From: Viola odorata | Taxonomy: Eukaryota; Streptophyta; Magnoliopsida; Malpighiales; Violaceae | Assembly: GCA_963691705.1 (NCBI GenBank) | Contig: OY829538.1 | Coordinates: 52,665,151 to 52,729,150, forward strand | Reading direction: 5' to 3' | DNA length: 64,000 bases | Shown here: positions 1-11,281 of the stretch, one piece after another | How the letters are laid out: every line of letters starts with the position of its first letter | How positions within the stretch are numbered: position 1 is the first letter of the stretch | Notes under the pieces: model-generated | Databases searched by the model: none | Told to the model about the DNA's origin: nothing | The model's input: only the letters and a program-made list of their open reading frames with translations | Position numbers and translations under genes: made by a program

Positions 1-137
1 CATATAGTCAAATTTTATTGCCAAATTAAAATTACCAAAGGGTGAACTTGGATTTATCACCCAACATGTGTCGGAAATACCCGTTCTTCGAATACTTCAT
101 TTATCTTCAAGGGTTTCCGGCACTCCTACAAAACAAA
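1..137 (-). pseudogene. Decayed start of outer Sirevirus pol
   Basis: Read on the minus strand, this continues from the outer gag stop into sequence that matches, base for base in places, the protease start of the inner Sirevirus at about 4986-5090. The retropepsin Asp-Ser-Gly region is out of frame and altered here, so it is a broken pol start. The rest of pol lies beyond the left edge of the window. Confidence 0.6.
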
Positions 138-1933
138 TCAGTTCAAATTTGGTACCCAAACATCTTTGGGTCCTTCCATGTTAGCAAATGTACCCTTAGG
201 TACCCAAAATTTTCTTGCATTTCTAAGTCCTCTTCGAATGTAGCAAAAGTAAGCCAAATGACCATTCTTATTACAAAAGCTACATTTGTATATAGGCTTA
301 GCATGTGAAGGTGTAGCAAAAGAAGAACTAGCATGATAATTAGCTTTAACAAAGGATCTTCTTTGATTATTTGAATTTGAAGATTTAAAACCAAGACCAT
401 GTTTATCACCACATTTCTTTTGAGCATTCAAAACATTATTAAGAGAGTGGTTGCTATAAACAAATTTATTTAAAGTGGTCTCAAGAGTTTTAATCTTTTC
501 ATTTAACTCAAAAATCTCTTTAGTGAATTTCTCACAAGATTCACAAATAGTTCCTTTGTTCTTATCTTCTTTACTAGAGAGCAAATTTGTTAAAGAAATA
601 TTTTCATTTTTAGTATCTTCTAACAAACATTTCACATCATTAAGCTCATTAGTTAAAGATTTATTCAATGATTCTAACTTGCTAATTTCATTTGTAACAT
701 TGTCTAACTCTTTAGCAAGTTTCACATTTTTCTTACTAGATGTGTCAAATTCTTTGTATAAATTGCTAAAAGCAAGTTTCAGCTCATTAAAATTGCATTC
801 ACTATCGGAATTGCATGAACTAACCTCATCATCGCTTTGGCCCATGAGACAAACGTTTGTGCCTCCATTGAATGAGGTAGACATTGATGAAGAGCTATCG
901 TAATCGGTAAGAAAGCATAAATTTGCATTCTCTTCAGATGAATACTCCGATGACTTGCTGCATGATGTTTCATCCTCATCACTCCATGTGGAGGTTGCTT
1001 TAAATGCTCTTCTATGAGACCTTCTTCCTTGCTTCTTGTCTAGAATCTCTCTATTCTCATATCTCTTCTTCTTCTCAAGATTAGGACACTCACTCCTAAC
1101 ATGTCCTGGTTTTTCACATCCAAAGCAAACAATAGGGTCATTCTTAAATTTGGATTTAGAAGAGTTAGAATTCTTACCTTGGTAGTTTCTTGAATTTTTC
1201 AAGAAACTATTATAATGCTTGTTGAAGAGAGCAAATGATTCTTCATCTCCTTCTTGAATAGTGCTTTTGAAAGCAATATCATTGCTTTTCCCTTTGACAT
1301 TTTCTTCTTCCAAATCATGCAACTGCAATTTGTACTCAAAAGCAGTAAGAGAACCAATAAGTTGAGCAAATGTTGGTTTCTCACTTAATTCATCAATGGC
1401 GGTTGTCTTGGCAAGCCATTTGCTTGGAAGAACACTTAAAATCTTCCGAACCATTTCTCTATCACTAGGAGCCCATCCGAGATTACCCATGGCATTGCAC
1501 AAATTCTGAATGCGTGTGCTAAGATCATAGATGGACTCTCCTTTCTTCATTGCGAGTAGATCATACTCGTGTTTGAGTGTGTTGAGTCGGATATTACGCA
1601 CTTGGGGGGTTCCTTCATGAGCCGTCTCTAAAGCTGTCCAAACTTCCTTGGATGTTTGACAAGCACTCACACGATTAAATTCACTAGGAGAAATAACACA
1701 AAATAAATAATACTTAGCTCTTTCTTCCAAGGTCTTCCTTATTTTAGATGCGGCACTCCATTTAGAGAAAGGAAGAGGTTTTGAAGATGTTGCGTCAGCT
1801 ACATCCATTGGAATGTCAAAGCCATTTTCTACACAATCCCAAATTTGTGCATCTTGTGAACCAAGGTAGGCTTTCATCTTTGTCTTCCAATGAAGATAAT
1901 TGTTGCCATCTAGATATGGTGGTCGGTTAGGTG
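138..1933 (-). pseudogene. gag: Outer Sirevirus gag, split by a 20.5-kb insertion
   Basis: This is most of a Copia-type Gag polyprotein, the structural protein that packages retrotransposon RNA. It has an N-terminal UBN2-type gag domain, a CX2CX4HX4C zinc knuckle (CFGCEKPGHVRSEC), a long acidic and coiled-coil stretch, and a second knuckle near the C terminus (CSFCNKNGHLAYFC). It closely parallels the inner element's Gag at 3210-4973, but keeps the first-knuckle His that the inner copy lost. The first codons, including the ATG at 22484-22486, lie on the far side of the inserted element (22447-22486). Across the AGGTG duplication the frame would be continuous, so this gag was probably open when it was hit. 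As it stands it is cut in two and cannot make Gag. Confidence 0.88.
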
Positions 1934-2239
1934 TGTTAGCCCAAGGGCAATCTCATCTTTGTTTTGATGATTTTAGACACACAAACTAATTACCTTACTA
2001 ATGCAATTTGAAGTTAAAGTGTGTGTAGTTTGCGACGAACAAATAAGAGGCAACAAATCAAGATATCGCAAGCTCTAGATCAAGTGTACTTTAGGACTTT
2101 AATCATGTAAGTATGATTCTATTTAACACTTGATTTATGTTCAAAATACCTCAAGGAAAGTGTGAAAAAAAGTTTTACGCAAAAACGATTTTTCAGTCAA
2201 AAGTTATTCAAGTTTTAGTAAATCAGAAAAGTGGCTAAA

Positions 2240-2399
2240 CGTGATCACGGTTAGACCTAAACGTGAATCACGGTTAGGAGCTGTCAAAATGCCGAAACTT
2301 TCCAGAAGGTAACGTGAATCACGGTTAAGGGCTAAACATGAATCACGGTTAGAAATTGTCTCTAACCGTGATCACGGTTGGTCTTAAACGTGATCACGG
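2240..2399. promoter_or_regulatory. U3 palindrome cluster, CGTGATCACGG type
   Basis: CGTGATCACGG occurs at 2240-2250, 2367-2377 and 2389-2399. The variant CGTGAATCACGG occurs at 2262-2273 and 2313-2324, and a further variant lies near 2336. The units are self-complementary and sit about 100-260 bp upstream of the LTR TATA box. Palindromic repeats in this part of the LTR are a known Sirevirus feature. They may bind a dimeric host factor or mediate dimerisation, but their function is not shown by the sequence. Confidence 0.85.
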
Positions 2400-2497
2400 T
2401 AAGCATAATGGCTAGTTTTCTTAACAGCTCTTTTGTCCACTACAAACGGATTTTTTGGCTCCATACTTTCTTGTCTGAACTTCCACTGATCTTAAGC

Positions 2498-2505
2498 TAT
2501 AAATA
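2498..2505 (+). promoter_or_regulatory. TATA box of Sirevirus LTR promoter
   Basis: TATAAATA lies in an LTR context conserved in the other Sirevirus-like LTRs (about 21798, 45690 and, on the minus strand, 23235-23250). Transcription of the element would start about 30 bp downstream. Confidence 0.7.
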
Positions 2506-3151
2506 CTCATCCTAGATGAGTTAGAACTTAACAAGAACAACTAGAATACACATTAAACACAAGAAAGATTTAGAAAGCTCTCATACTCTTTCAAAGCCAA
2601 AATCTGAGTTTTTGCAAAAGCTTACAACTTCAAACTGTCATAACGCAAGCTTTACAAATCCGAATTTACTCATTCTTGCGTTCATATTTCAAGTAAGTTT
2701 TAAGCTTTCTTTTGAGGTATTCTTGTTCATTTATTGGTGTTGATTATTGAATCATACATAGGTTATTTGTACACCAATTGTGTTGCTATTTAACATTCTC
2801 TTGTCAAGTATTCTTGATTGTGATAGGTTGTGATTGAGCCCGGAAAAATCACATTGTAAGGTTTATTGGTTGAGCCCGCAAAAACCAAGGTAAAAGGTTT
2901 ATTGGTTGAGCCCGGAAAAACCAAGGTGTAAGGTTTGAGTTGAACCCGTAAAAACTCAAGGTAAATAACGAAGTGTTCGTTGTTCAAAATCCTAAGAGGA
3001 GGACTCTTAGGTAGTGGAGTACAATTCATTGAGGAATTGGAACCACTATATATCCTTGTGTTTTTACATTCTATTTCCGCACTCATATATCCTTATATTT
3101 TGTGTTAGAATTTTATTTGCCTATTCACCCCCCCTCTAGGCCGTTTATCAA

Positions 3152-3169
3152 TTGGTAGCGGAGCAAGGT
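3152..3169 (+). other. Primer-binding site, initiator tRNA-Met type
   Basis: TTGGTAGCGGAGCAAGG starts one base after the LTR, in the position and general form of the plant Copia site that pairs with the 3' end of initiator tRNA-Met. The same motif appears in reverse complement beside the outer LTR (22529-22546) and beside the LTRs starting at 38465 and 51511. Confidence 0.75.
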
Positions 3170-3209
3170 ACTTGTTTTGTAGGTTTAATCGCCTCAAGTG
3201 AAAGATCAA

Positions 3210-4973
3210 ATGGCTCAAGAGGGATTATATGGTGTAATCAACCGTCCACCATTTCTTGATGGAAACAACTTCTTACAATGGAAGACAAAGATGATAGCCT
3301 TCCTAGGTGGACAAGATCAAATCATGCTAGATTGTGTTCTACATGGATTTGCCACTCCCATGGAACCAGCTGCTGAAGATGGATCAACAAAACCTCTTCC
3401 TTTCGATAAGTGGCCAGCTGGATCGGTTTCAAGAAAACAAAGTGAAGACAAGGCAAGGTATGCTTTATTTTGTTCAATTTCTCAAAACGAATTTAATCGT
3501 GTTAGTGCTTGCAAATTGTCCAAAGATGTTTGGGAAACTTTGGAGACAGCACATGAAGGTACTCCTCAAGTGAGAACCATTAGACTCAACACACTCAAGC
3601 GTGAGTATGAATTACTAGGTATGAAGAGTGGTGAGACTATTTATGATTTAAGCACTAGAATTCAAAATATTTGTAACACTATGGGAACTCTTGGTTGGAC
3701 TCCTAGTGATGAGGAGATGGTAAGAAAACTTCTTAGTATTTTACCTAACTCTTGGAATGCCAAGACTTCCATTTTTGATGAACTTGAAAAGAGACCTACC
3801 TATTCTCAACTTGTTGGCTCTCTTACGGCTTTTGAGTACAAACTCAATATGGGAGAACCGGAAGTGCAAAAAGTCAAGAGCAACAATGTAGCTTTTGTTA
3901 GCAAGGCTCAAGGAGATGGAGAAGACATTGAGTCCTTAGCTCTCTTTGCTAGAAAATTCAAGAAATTTTGGCAAAACGATGACAAGAAGCAAAGGTATCA
4001 AGGTGAGTACTCTAACACTTCTAAATCCAAGTTTAAAAATGACAGTGTTGTTTGTTTTGAATGTGAAAAGCCAGGGTATGTCAAGAGTGAATGTCCTAAC
4101 CTTGAGAAGAAGAAAAAGTTTGAGAAAAGAGGTCCTAAGGATGGGAAGAATTCACGTAGATATCCTAAGAAGGCTCTAAAAGCCACAACTTGGGATGACG
4201 ATGAGAGTGAAGAAGAAAGCACTCAATCCCAATCGGAAGAAGAAGAAGAGATATCAAAGATATGCTTCTTTGCAAATGAATGTGACTCTTCCGATGAAGA
4301 AACCGAATTCTCCTTCATGGCTAAGGAAGATAGCGACAATGATTCGGTTAGTGAAAGTACCTACTCTTTTGATGAATTGCAAAATGCTTTTAATGATTTA
4401 GGTACACAATTTCAAGACATGTGTAGGAAAAATGCAAAACATGTTAAAGAACTAGATAGCCTAAAAAATGATATTAGTGAGCTAGAAGAGCTAAACAAAG
4501 GGTTAACTAGTGAAAACAAACTTCTTGAAGATGCATGCAATAAACTCAAAAATGAAAATGCTATTTGTAAAATGTGTGCAAATTCTAGTAAAGAAGTAGT
4601 TCTTTTAAATGAGAAGATTAAAGTTCTTGAAGCTACTTTAGCTAAGTTCATTCAAAGTGCTAAAAGTCAACAAAATTGTTTGAATGATCAAAAGATTGGA
4701 AGTGATAGAAGAGGTATTGGGTTTAATAATCCTACTAGCATGAGAAATTCTAAAACTACTTTTATTAAGGCTAAAAATTATAACAATGCTAGTTCTTCTA
4801 ATCACTCACATGATAGACCTTTATACAAATGTAGCTATTGCAAAAGAAATGGTCATTTGGCATATTTTTGCTATATTCGTAAAGATGATGTTTATGCAAA
4901 ACAAATGTGGGCACAAAGAAGTGCATTTGCTAAGAAAGGACCCAAACAAGTTTGGGTTCCTAAAACTAACTAA
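3210..4973 (+). CDS. gag: Inner Sirevirus Gag, 587 aa
   Basis: The ATG at 3210 is chosen because it gives MAQEG, the same start as in the outer element; a further-upstream open codon is GTG. The protein has an N-terminal UBN2-like gag domain (about residues 10-230), a first zinc knuckle at residues 282-295, an acidic Ser/Glu-rich linker, a predicted coiled coil (about 395-500) and a second knuckle at 541-554 (CSYCKRNGHLAYFC, intact). In the first knuckle the ligand His is Tyr (codon TAT at 4077-4079; CFECEKPGYVKSEC), which should weaken zinc binding. The frame is otherwise open. It would form the virus-like particle and bind element RNA. The stop TAA is followed in the same frame by TAG (4983-4985) before pol. 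Confidence 0.9.
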   Translation: MAQEGLYGVINRPPFLDGNNFLQWKTKMIAFLGGQDQIMLDCVLHGFATPMEPAAEDGSTKPLPFDKWPAGSVSRKQSEDKARYALFCSISQNEFNRVSACKLSKDVWETLETAHEGTPQVRTIRLNTLKREYELLGMKSGETIYDLSTRIQNICNTMGTLGWTPSDEEMVRKLLSILPNSWNAKTSIFDELEKRPTYSQLVGSLTAFEYKLNMGEPEVQKVKSNNVAFVSKAQGDGEDIESLALFARKFKKFWQNDDKKQRYQGEYSNTSKSKFKNDSVVCFECEKPGYVKSECPNLEKKKKFEKRGPKDGKNSRRYPKKALKATTWDDDESEEESTQSQSEEEEEISKICFFANECDSSDEETEFSFMAKEDSDNDSVSESTYSFDELQNAFNDLGTQFQDMCRKNAKHVKELDSLKNDISELEELNKGLTSENKLLEDACNKLKNENAICKMCANSSKEVVLLNEKIKVLEATLAKFIQSAKSQQNCLNDQKIGSDRRGIGFNNPTSMRNSKTTFIKAKNYNNASSSNHSHDRPLYKCSYCKRNGHLAYFCYIRKDDVYAKQMWAQRSAFAKKGPKQVWVPKTN

Positions 4974-4985
4974 TTTGTTTTGTAG

Positions 4986-6512
4986 ATATGCCGAAAACCC
5001 CATGCAAATAAATGGTACTTGGATAGCGGGTGTTCGAGGCACATGACGGGTGACAAGTTGAAATTCACCCATTTGAAGGAAGAAGATAGAGGGAACGTTA
5101 GATTTGGAGATAACCTTAAATGTAAAGTTTCGGGCATCGGTAAAGTTGGTCATTCCCCCTCTATTGAACATGTTTTATTTGTGCATGGTTTGAAATTTAA
5201 TTTGTTGAGCATTAGTCAATTGTGTGATAAAGATTTAATTGTCATTTTTACTTCTACTCATTGTGAAGTAAGAAATGTTTTCACACGTGAGTTAATTTTC
5301 ATGGGTAATCGAGTTGGAAACATTTATATGATTGATTTAAATGATATTCCTAACGATGATCATACATGCTTAAATGCTTTTGTTGATAATTCATCTATTT
5401 GGCATAGAAGACTTGTGCATGTAGGAATGGAAAACATTGCAAAGCTTTCTAGGAAAGAGCTTGTAAGAGGCTTACCTAAGTTGAAGTTTGAGAAGGAAGG
5501 TTTGTGCAATGCATGTCAATATGGGAAGCAAATTAAGAGCTCCTTCAAAACTATCAAATCCGTCTCAACTTCAAGGCCACTACAACTTCTACACCTTGAC
5601 TTATTTGGTCCTATGAGAACGGTAAGTTTGGGAGGTAAGAGTTATGTTTTTGTTATTGTGGATGATTTTTCTAGATTTACGTGGGTTATCTTCTTGGCTC
5701 ATAAACATGATGCATGTGAAAAATTCAAACAACTTTGCAAACGTATTCAAAATGAACAAGGTTCCAAAATTTTGAGAATTAAAAGTGATCATGGTGGTGA
5801 ATTTGAAAATGGCATGTTTCAAGATTTTTGCAATGAAAATGGTATTTTTCATAATTTTTCATGTCCTCGCACTCCTCAACAAAATGGGGTAGTTGAAAGG
5901 AAAAATAGAACATTGCAAGAAACGGCTAGAACTCTTTTAAATGAGCATAATACACCAAAACGTTTTTGGGCCGAAGCCGTTGCAACCGCATGTCATGTTT
6001 TAAATCGTGTCCTAATTCGACCATTGCTTAATAAAACTCCTTTCGAATTATGGCATGATAAGAAACCCACCATTGCATACTTTAGAGTCTTTGGATGTAA
6101 ATGTTTTATTCTTAACATCAAAGACAATTTGGGCAAATTTGATGCAAAGTCGGATGAAGGTATTTTTCTTGGCTATTCTACTACTAGCAAAGCATATAGA
6201 GTTTATAATAAAAGGACTCTAGTTGTAGAAGAATCCATGCATATTGCTTTTGATGAATCTAATCCTTTTGAGAGTGTGAAAGAGATAAATAGTGATAAAG
6301 AAGAAGATTTTGGAAGCCTCCAAGTCAATCCTCCTTCACTAGATACTCTAGAAATTCAAGAGGAGAAAGAGCCGGAAGAAGAGGTGGTTGAGGATACAAA
6401 TGTAGGAATAAATCAAAATAATCAAGACCTCTCAAGTTCCAAATCTTGGAAATTTATGAATGCACATCCACAAGGGCAAATATTAGGTAAAGTACAAAGC
6501 AAAGGAATTTGA
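4986..6512 (+). CDS. pol: Inner Sirevirus Pol: protease and integrase, RT lost
   Basis: This is the open part of pol in the same frame as gag after two stops. The protease active site LDSG is at 5019-5030. The integrase zinc domain (His-His-Cys-Cys) starts with the His at 5403 and ends with CNACQYGK. The integrase core keeps its acidic triad: Asp at 5598 (LHLDLFGP), Asp at 5787 (KSDHGGEF) and Glu at 5895 (GVVERKNR). Integrase inserts the cDNA into the host genome, and these residues look competent. After an acidic linker the frame runs into a deletion: sequence near 6480 that should precede the RT domain joins directly to the RT C-terminal segment in another frame, and the protein ends at 6512. 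Confidence 0.88.
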   Translation: MCRKPHANKWYLDSGCSRHMTGDKLKFTHLKEEDRGNVRFGDNLKCKVSGIGKVGHSPSIEHVLFVHGLKFNLLSISQLCDKDLIVIFTSTHCEVRNVFTRELIFMGNRVGNIYMIDLNDIPNDDHTCLNAFVDNSSIWHRRLVHVGMENIAKLSRKELVRGLPKLKFEKEGLCNACQYGKQIKSSFKTIKSVSTSRPLQLLHLDLFGPMRTVSLGGKSYVFVIVDDFSRFTWVIFLAHKHDACEKFKQLCKRIQNEQGSKILRIKSDHGGEFENGMFQDFCNENGIFHNFSCPRTPQQNGVVERKNRTLQETARTLLNEHNTPKRFWAEAVATACHVLNRVLIRPLLNKTPFELWHDKKPTIAYFRVFGCKCFILNIKDNLGKFDAKSDEGIFLGYSTTSKAYRVYNKRTLVVEESMHIAFDESNPFESVKEINSDKEEDFGSLQVNPPSLDTLEIQEEKEPEEEVVEDTNVGINQNNQDLSSSKSWKFMNAHPQGQILGKVQSKGI

Positions 6513-6603
6513 GAAATGTATGCATAGTGAGTTCAAAATGAGTATGATGGGAGAATTGACATTCTTCCTTGGACTTCAAATTCGACAATCTAAAGAAGGT
6601 ATC
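6499..6603 (+). pseudogene. pol: RT C-terminal remnant, left of nested insertion
   Basis: In the frame starting at 6499 this encodes the end of the Copia RT domain, including GELTFFLGLQI, and continues across the Gypsy insertion at 19984. Most of RT, including the YVDD active-site region, is absent between about 6490 and here. The deletion therefore lies about 100 bp from the Gypsy insertion point but is separate from it. Confidence 0.8.
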
Positions 6604-9602
6604 TGTCGCACCGTCGCGAGCGATTTTCGGGACGCAATGAAATTCACATAACAATGAAGTCGCCACCCTATTTTCTAAGGTTTAGGGAAACCTAAAAAGT
6701 TCGAAAAAGAAGAAGAAAATAAAATAAAACTAAGGCACAAATAAAAGGGTCTAAACCCGAGAACTACGGTTCGGGGTCGTATTATGGGCTCAGGAAGGTG
6801 TTAGGCACCCGAGTCTCATCCTTAAAAAGGTTACCGGTTCTAAAAAAAAGAGGTGTTTAAAAATCATGTTGAAAACAAGTAATTGGGCCCTCAGGGGAGG
6901 TATCGTCGCTTTAGCTTTAAGTCGGTTTGATTGATTTTATCCTAATTATTGTCGAGTTGTTTAACAGAAAATAACATTTTTAATCTCTAAAACATGAAAA
7001 AGGTTGGTTATATACCTATTCCGGTTTAATTTAATCGAGTTCAAAATTAGTCCGATTACATGCCAATTTTGGTGAAATTACTACCATTTTATTATTAATC
7101 TTTACCAAAGCGACGACCCTAGTGAATCACAGACGAATCACGGTGAACAAATCCACTATCATCACGTTTGAAACACTATCATCATTGGGCCAATGCACGT
7201 GATTAATCCTATTTACTAAGTGATTCTACGCATGCATAGACTAGCAAAGTACCATTTTCATGAAATGCGAGAAAACACGTTGAAAAGAGAAAAACCGGGA
7301 AGTGGGGTCGAAGCCGCGCACATAACACATTCGTCAATATAGCATAAATTAAAATACATTCATGAGCAAAAAATAAATAACAAAGGATTTCTAAATTTAA
7401 GCGATCACACAACAGTAAAGATCTAAATCTCATTTTTAAAAAAAGGGAAACATATAAGAGGGTTTAAAAATATAGAGGTATTTTCTATGAGTTGGGCTTA
7501 AGGCCCATTTACTATCTTTTCGCTTTCAAATGATTATTCTCTTTGGTGATTTACTATTTTTGAATGAGATTAAGTTATTGGAAAAGATTTAAATCTTAGG
7601 TTTTAATTACTATTTTGTTTAATTTTCTTTGATTGATTTTACTCATTTTTTATTTTCAGGGAATTATTAAAGGTTTGGGGATTTAGTAATTAATAATCAT
7701 GCAATTGAATTAGAGCGTGATGTTTATTATTAATCCTATTCAAATTTCATGCATTTAAAGAAAATAAAATGTTGAGTATTTCTACCTAATTCGTTCAAAC
7801 AAGGGTTGATTAAAGATTAAAACTAAAGAGAGTTTCTTAATCAAACTATTCTCATGCAATCAAATTAATTTTAAATTATAGCAATTCTAAATAATCATGC
7901 ATCACATAACAAATAAAATAACTAGCAAAAATCTCCTCGAACGGGCACCTGCATCACAGATCGGTTAGTAGCACAGAACGAAAATAAATAAATATTACAA
8001 GCATGCATACGAGTAAACTACGAACGAAATAAATAAAAAAGCTCTCGACGGGCCAGCCTAACAACAACAGCCCATCTCTCCTTCTTCTTTCTTAATGGGC
8101 CGGCCTAGCCAAGCCCAACCCTAACAAATAATAGGATTTTCTCATCAGCCCCAACCCTACACAAACATAATTCATCTCCTTCCCTTTCCTCAAGCCGCCG
8201 GCGGCTACACAAGCAAACCAATCTCTTTCTTCCTCTGCCGCCGGCGACTCCTCCTCTATCTCTTCATCTCCTGCGAATCAAACACAAACACAACAGCAAA
8301 GAGACCAACAACAAGCACAAAAACAGGAGCAAAGTAAGCAAGAGAGGAAACGAACAGAGAGGTCGCGGCTGGCGCGGCGACGGGGCTGGAACGACGGTGA
8401 ACCGCGGCGACGGCGCTGGCGCGGGTGAGGTGAGTATTTTGGTTGAATGGCCGACGGGTTTGAGCGGCTGGGTAGCTGGATTAGGTTCAGTGGTGGTTTG
8501 GGTGGATTTCGGGGCTGGTTTTGGGGCTGATTTGTTACTGATTTTGGGGCTGTTTGGGTGGACTTCGGGGCTGATTTTGGGACTGATTTTGGGTGGCAGA
8601 GGTGGCTGTTTTAGGGTGGCAGAGGTGACTGATTGGTGCTGGTTCGGTGACTGTTTGGTGTTGATTTTAGGTTGGTTTGGGGCGGTCTTTGTGGCTGTTT
8701 CGGGTGAGGTGGACCGGAATGGTGGTTTTTGAGTTGTGTTTGAATTAATTTTGGGTTGGGTGTATTTGGTTTCGGATAAGTGATTTAATTTGCTGATGGG
8801 TGATTTAATTTGGGTTTGATGAGTAGGTGCAGTGTGTCGATGATTTTGGTGATTTTAAAGAGAGGGCGTGGCGTTTAGGCAGTGAGGGTTAAGATGGGTT
8901 CAGTATTGGGCAGCGAGGATGAAGATATTTGTTGGTGATCGTGTGGGATTGGGATTTCTACAGAGTGAGAGTGAAATTGAGGGTTGGGATTTGGCAGGGG
9001 GGGTAATTTGCTCTGGGATCAGTCTCCTCCTCTTGCAAAGGATTTGCTCTTAATTTATAGAGGGTGAGATACATTGAGGAGGTAGGGGTCCGGTCATGGT
9101 GATGAGAGAAGGGATTGAGATTAATTCAAATGTTTGTCAGAGATTTTTGAAGAAAAATTGGAAGAATGAGCGGGGTTCATGGGATCTGCTTTGACAAATG
9201 GAGAGGAGAGCCGGCTCTCTCAGATTTTCTTTTGAAAACTGAGGAAAAGAGCCGTTTGTGTCCGATTCCCTTTGACAATGGGAGAGGTGAACAACCTTCA
9301 TCAGATTTCATTTGAAAAATGAGGAAGAAGAGAGGTGGTTCGGTGATCATGGGTATTTATATTATTTAGTTCGAGCTAACGGTCCGATAAATCGATAAAA
9401 GATCGAATAAAAATACGAACAAAAAATAAAATATAATACCAGGATACGAAAAATAAATAATGGTAATAATAATAATGATAATAATAATAATAATACTTGA
9501 CAATATAATTAACAATAATTATGGACGATAAAATAAAAAATAAAAATGTGGGTATGTTATGATATGGTAACGATTACTCATGTCAAAAATCGGGTAGCAA
9601 CA
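6604..9602 (-). repeat. 3' LTR of Ogre-like element
   Basis: A 2,999-bp repeat that in its own orientation starts TGTTGCTACCCG (at 9602) and ends GGTGCGACA (at 6604). It has a GC-rich block (8180-8450), a G/T-rich block (8420-8760), a run of seven G at 8997-9003 and an AAT microsatellite (about 9464-9493). Open frames inside it are low-complexity and not regarded as genes. Confidence 0.95.
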
Positions 9603-9617
9603 GTTGCCCCCTCTTTA
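9603..9617 (-). other. Polypurine tract of Ogre-like element
   Basis: The minus strand reads AAAGAGGGGGCAAC immediately before the 3' LTR. This is the usual plus-strand primer position and it fixes the orientation of the element as minus. Confidence 0.8.
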
Positions 9618-9769
9618 ATGTCTTATCAAAAATAAAGTGCAACTAAATTTTTGATGAGCATTAAAGATGGTTGCCCCAGTACCACCACAAAAATGAACAT
9701 GTCATAGTAAGACATAAATTTTAAAAGCGAAAGAAAGAAAATGGCTCCACTCGGACACCATGATGCATA

Positions 9770-10435
9770 AATTAAATTGCTTAAATGTAAAGTTACCTCC
9801 ACTCGGATGGCTTGCGGAAATTAAATTGCTTAAATGTAAAGTTACCTCCACTCGGATGGCTTGCAGAAATTAAATTGCTTAAATGTAAAGTTACCTCCAC
9901 TCGGATGACTTGCGGAAATTAAATTTGCTTAAATGTAAAGTTACCTCCACTCGGATGGCTTGCGGAAATTAAATTTAGCTCCACTCGGATGCTGATGGTC
10001 CTACTCGGACACCTTGCAGAAAGTAAGATGCGGCTACACTCGGACGTCTCCACTCGAATTCCGCGATGCATAAATGTAAATCCAGCTCTACTCAGATGCT
10101 GATGGCTCTACTCGGATGCCTTGCAAATCCAGCTCCACTCGGACACTGCCGACCCCACTCGGACGTCTAGAAATTCAGCTCTACTCAGACGCTAATAGCT
10201 CCACTCGGACACCTTAAAAAACCCTGCTCCACTCGGACGCTGATGGCTCCACTCGGACACCTTGCAGAAAGTAAAATGCGGCTACACTCGGACGTCTCCA
10301 CTCGAATTCCGCGATGCATAAATGTAAATCCAGCTCTACTCAGACGCTGATGGCTCTACTCAGATGCCTTCCAAATCCCTCTCCTCTCGGATGCTGATGA
10401 CTCCACTCGGATGTCTTTCGAAAGTAAACTTAACT
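9770..10435 (-). repeat. Tandem repeats in Ogre-like 3' region
   Basis: Two repeat types share a CTCCACTCGGA core. About four copies of a 49-bp unit (TTGCTTAAATGTAAAG... CTCCACTCGGATGGCTTGC) fill roughly 9773-9972. A longer block with TGCGGCTACACTCGGACG is repeated with a period of about 242 bp (from about 10005 and 10247). They lie between the integrase end and the 3' LTR, where Tat/Ogre elements are known to carry variable tandem repeats that can seed satellites. Confidence 0.85.
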
Positions 10436-10699
10436 CTGCAAAACAAAGGTTAAATTCCTGCAAAACTAGCATTGATTAGTGAAATAAGGCTGAAGGCAGC
10501 CTTTAAAATTCGAGCTATTCCCCTTGACCGTTGGTACCATGCTTCCTTTTTGGTCGCTTTAAAGGTTAAGATGAGAATTTTAAATATGCAAGTTTTTTGA
10601 GAAAAATGCTCATTTTATTAATTCAGAATGAATATTAGATGTCTTGTCATGACGAAACCCTATGTCTTTTGATCGAAGAGAAGCGTAGTCTGTAAATCT

Positions 10700-11281
10700 C
10701 TATGCGAAGTACATCTTGACAGATTCAGCATTCACTGGTCTCGGCAAATCATCTCCATCCATTGTAGTAAGCCTTAAAGCGTTCCTAGAGAATGCGTGTT
10801 TAACCATATATGGACCTTCATACTTAGGGGCCCACTTCCCTCGACCGTCCTCCTGATAAGGAAGAATCTTCTTCAATACTAAGTCTCTAGCTTTGAACTC
10901 GCGAGGTCACACTTTCTTGTTATAAGCGGTAGCCATCCTCTTTTGATACAGTTGAGCATGACACATGGCTGTCAGTCATTTCTCTGAGATTAGGTTCAAC
11001 TGTTCATACCTTACTCTCGCCCAATCAGACTCTTCCACTTCTGATTCTGCCAAGATTCTAAGAGAAGGAATTTCTACCTCGAGCGGAATCACTGCTTCCA
11101 TGCCATAGACTAAAGAATAAGGAGTTGCCCCCGTAGAAGTACGAATTGCTATCCAATAAGCGTGCAAAGCAAAAGGAAGCATGTCATGCCAACCCTTGCA
11201 GGTGACCACCATCTTCTGAATAATCTTCTTCAGGTTCTTGTTTGCTGCTTCGACTGCGCCATTCATCTTTGGACGGTAAGG
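10700..11281 (-). pseudogene. pol: Integrase C-terminal remnant (Gypsy)
   Basis: This begins in the core near the catalytic Glu (NGAVEAANKN), continues through WHDMLPFALHAY and TPYSLVYGMEAVIP, then a chromatin-side domain ending near NAESVKMYFA. This is the last third of a Ty3/Gypsy integrase. The frame has an in-frame TGA near 10903 and starts abruptly, with no upstream RT, RNase H or integrase N-terminal domain. It is a relic that cannot act as an integrase. Confidence 0.85.

Larger units (their letters stand above)
1934..3150 (+). repeat. 5' LTR of inner Sirevirus
   Basis: This 1,217-bp terminal repeat matches 21203-22441. It starts TGTTAGCCCAAGG and ends GCCGTTTATCA. It holds the U3 palindrome cluster (2240-2399), a TATA box (2498-2505) and, in its 3' half, several short near-repeats of a TTGGTTGAGCCCG segment (2830-2960). 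The same family forms the outer LTR at 22548-23726. Confidence 0.95.

Noticed and set aside
7209..7433. 74-codon frame repeated at 17220-17444
   Set aside because: It appears twice only because it is inside the two LTR copies. No domain and no start context.
8397..8732. Open frame of 111 codons, Gly/Leu/Trp-rich (also 18861-19103)
   Set aside because: It lies within the Ogre-like LTR, in a G/T-rich simple tract, in the antisense direction of the element. Low complexity explains the lack of stops.
9773..10370. Possible CRISPR-like array of regular repeats
   Set aside because: The units are contiguous tandem repeats without unique spacers, inside a plant retrotransposon.
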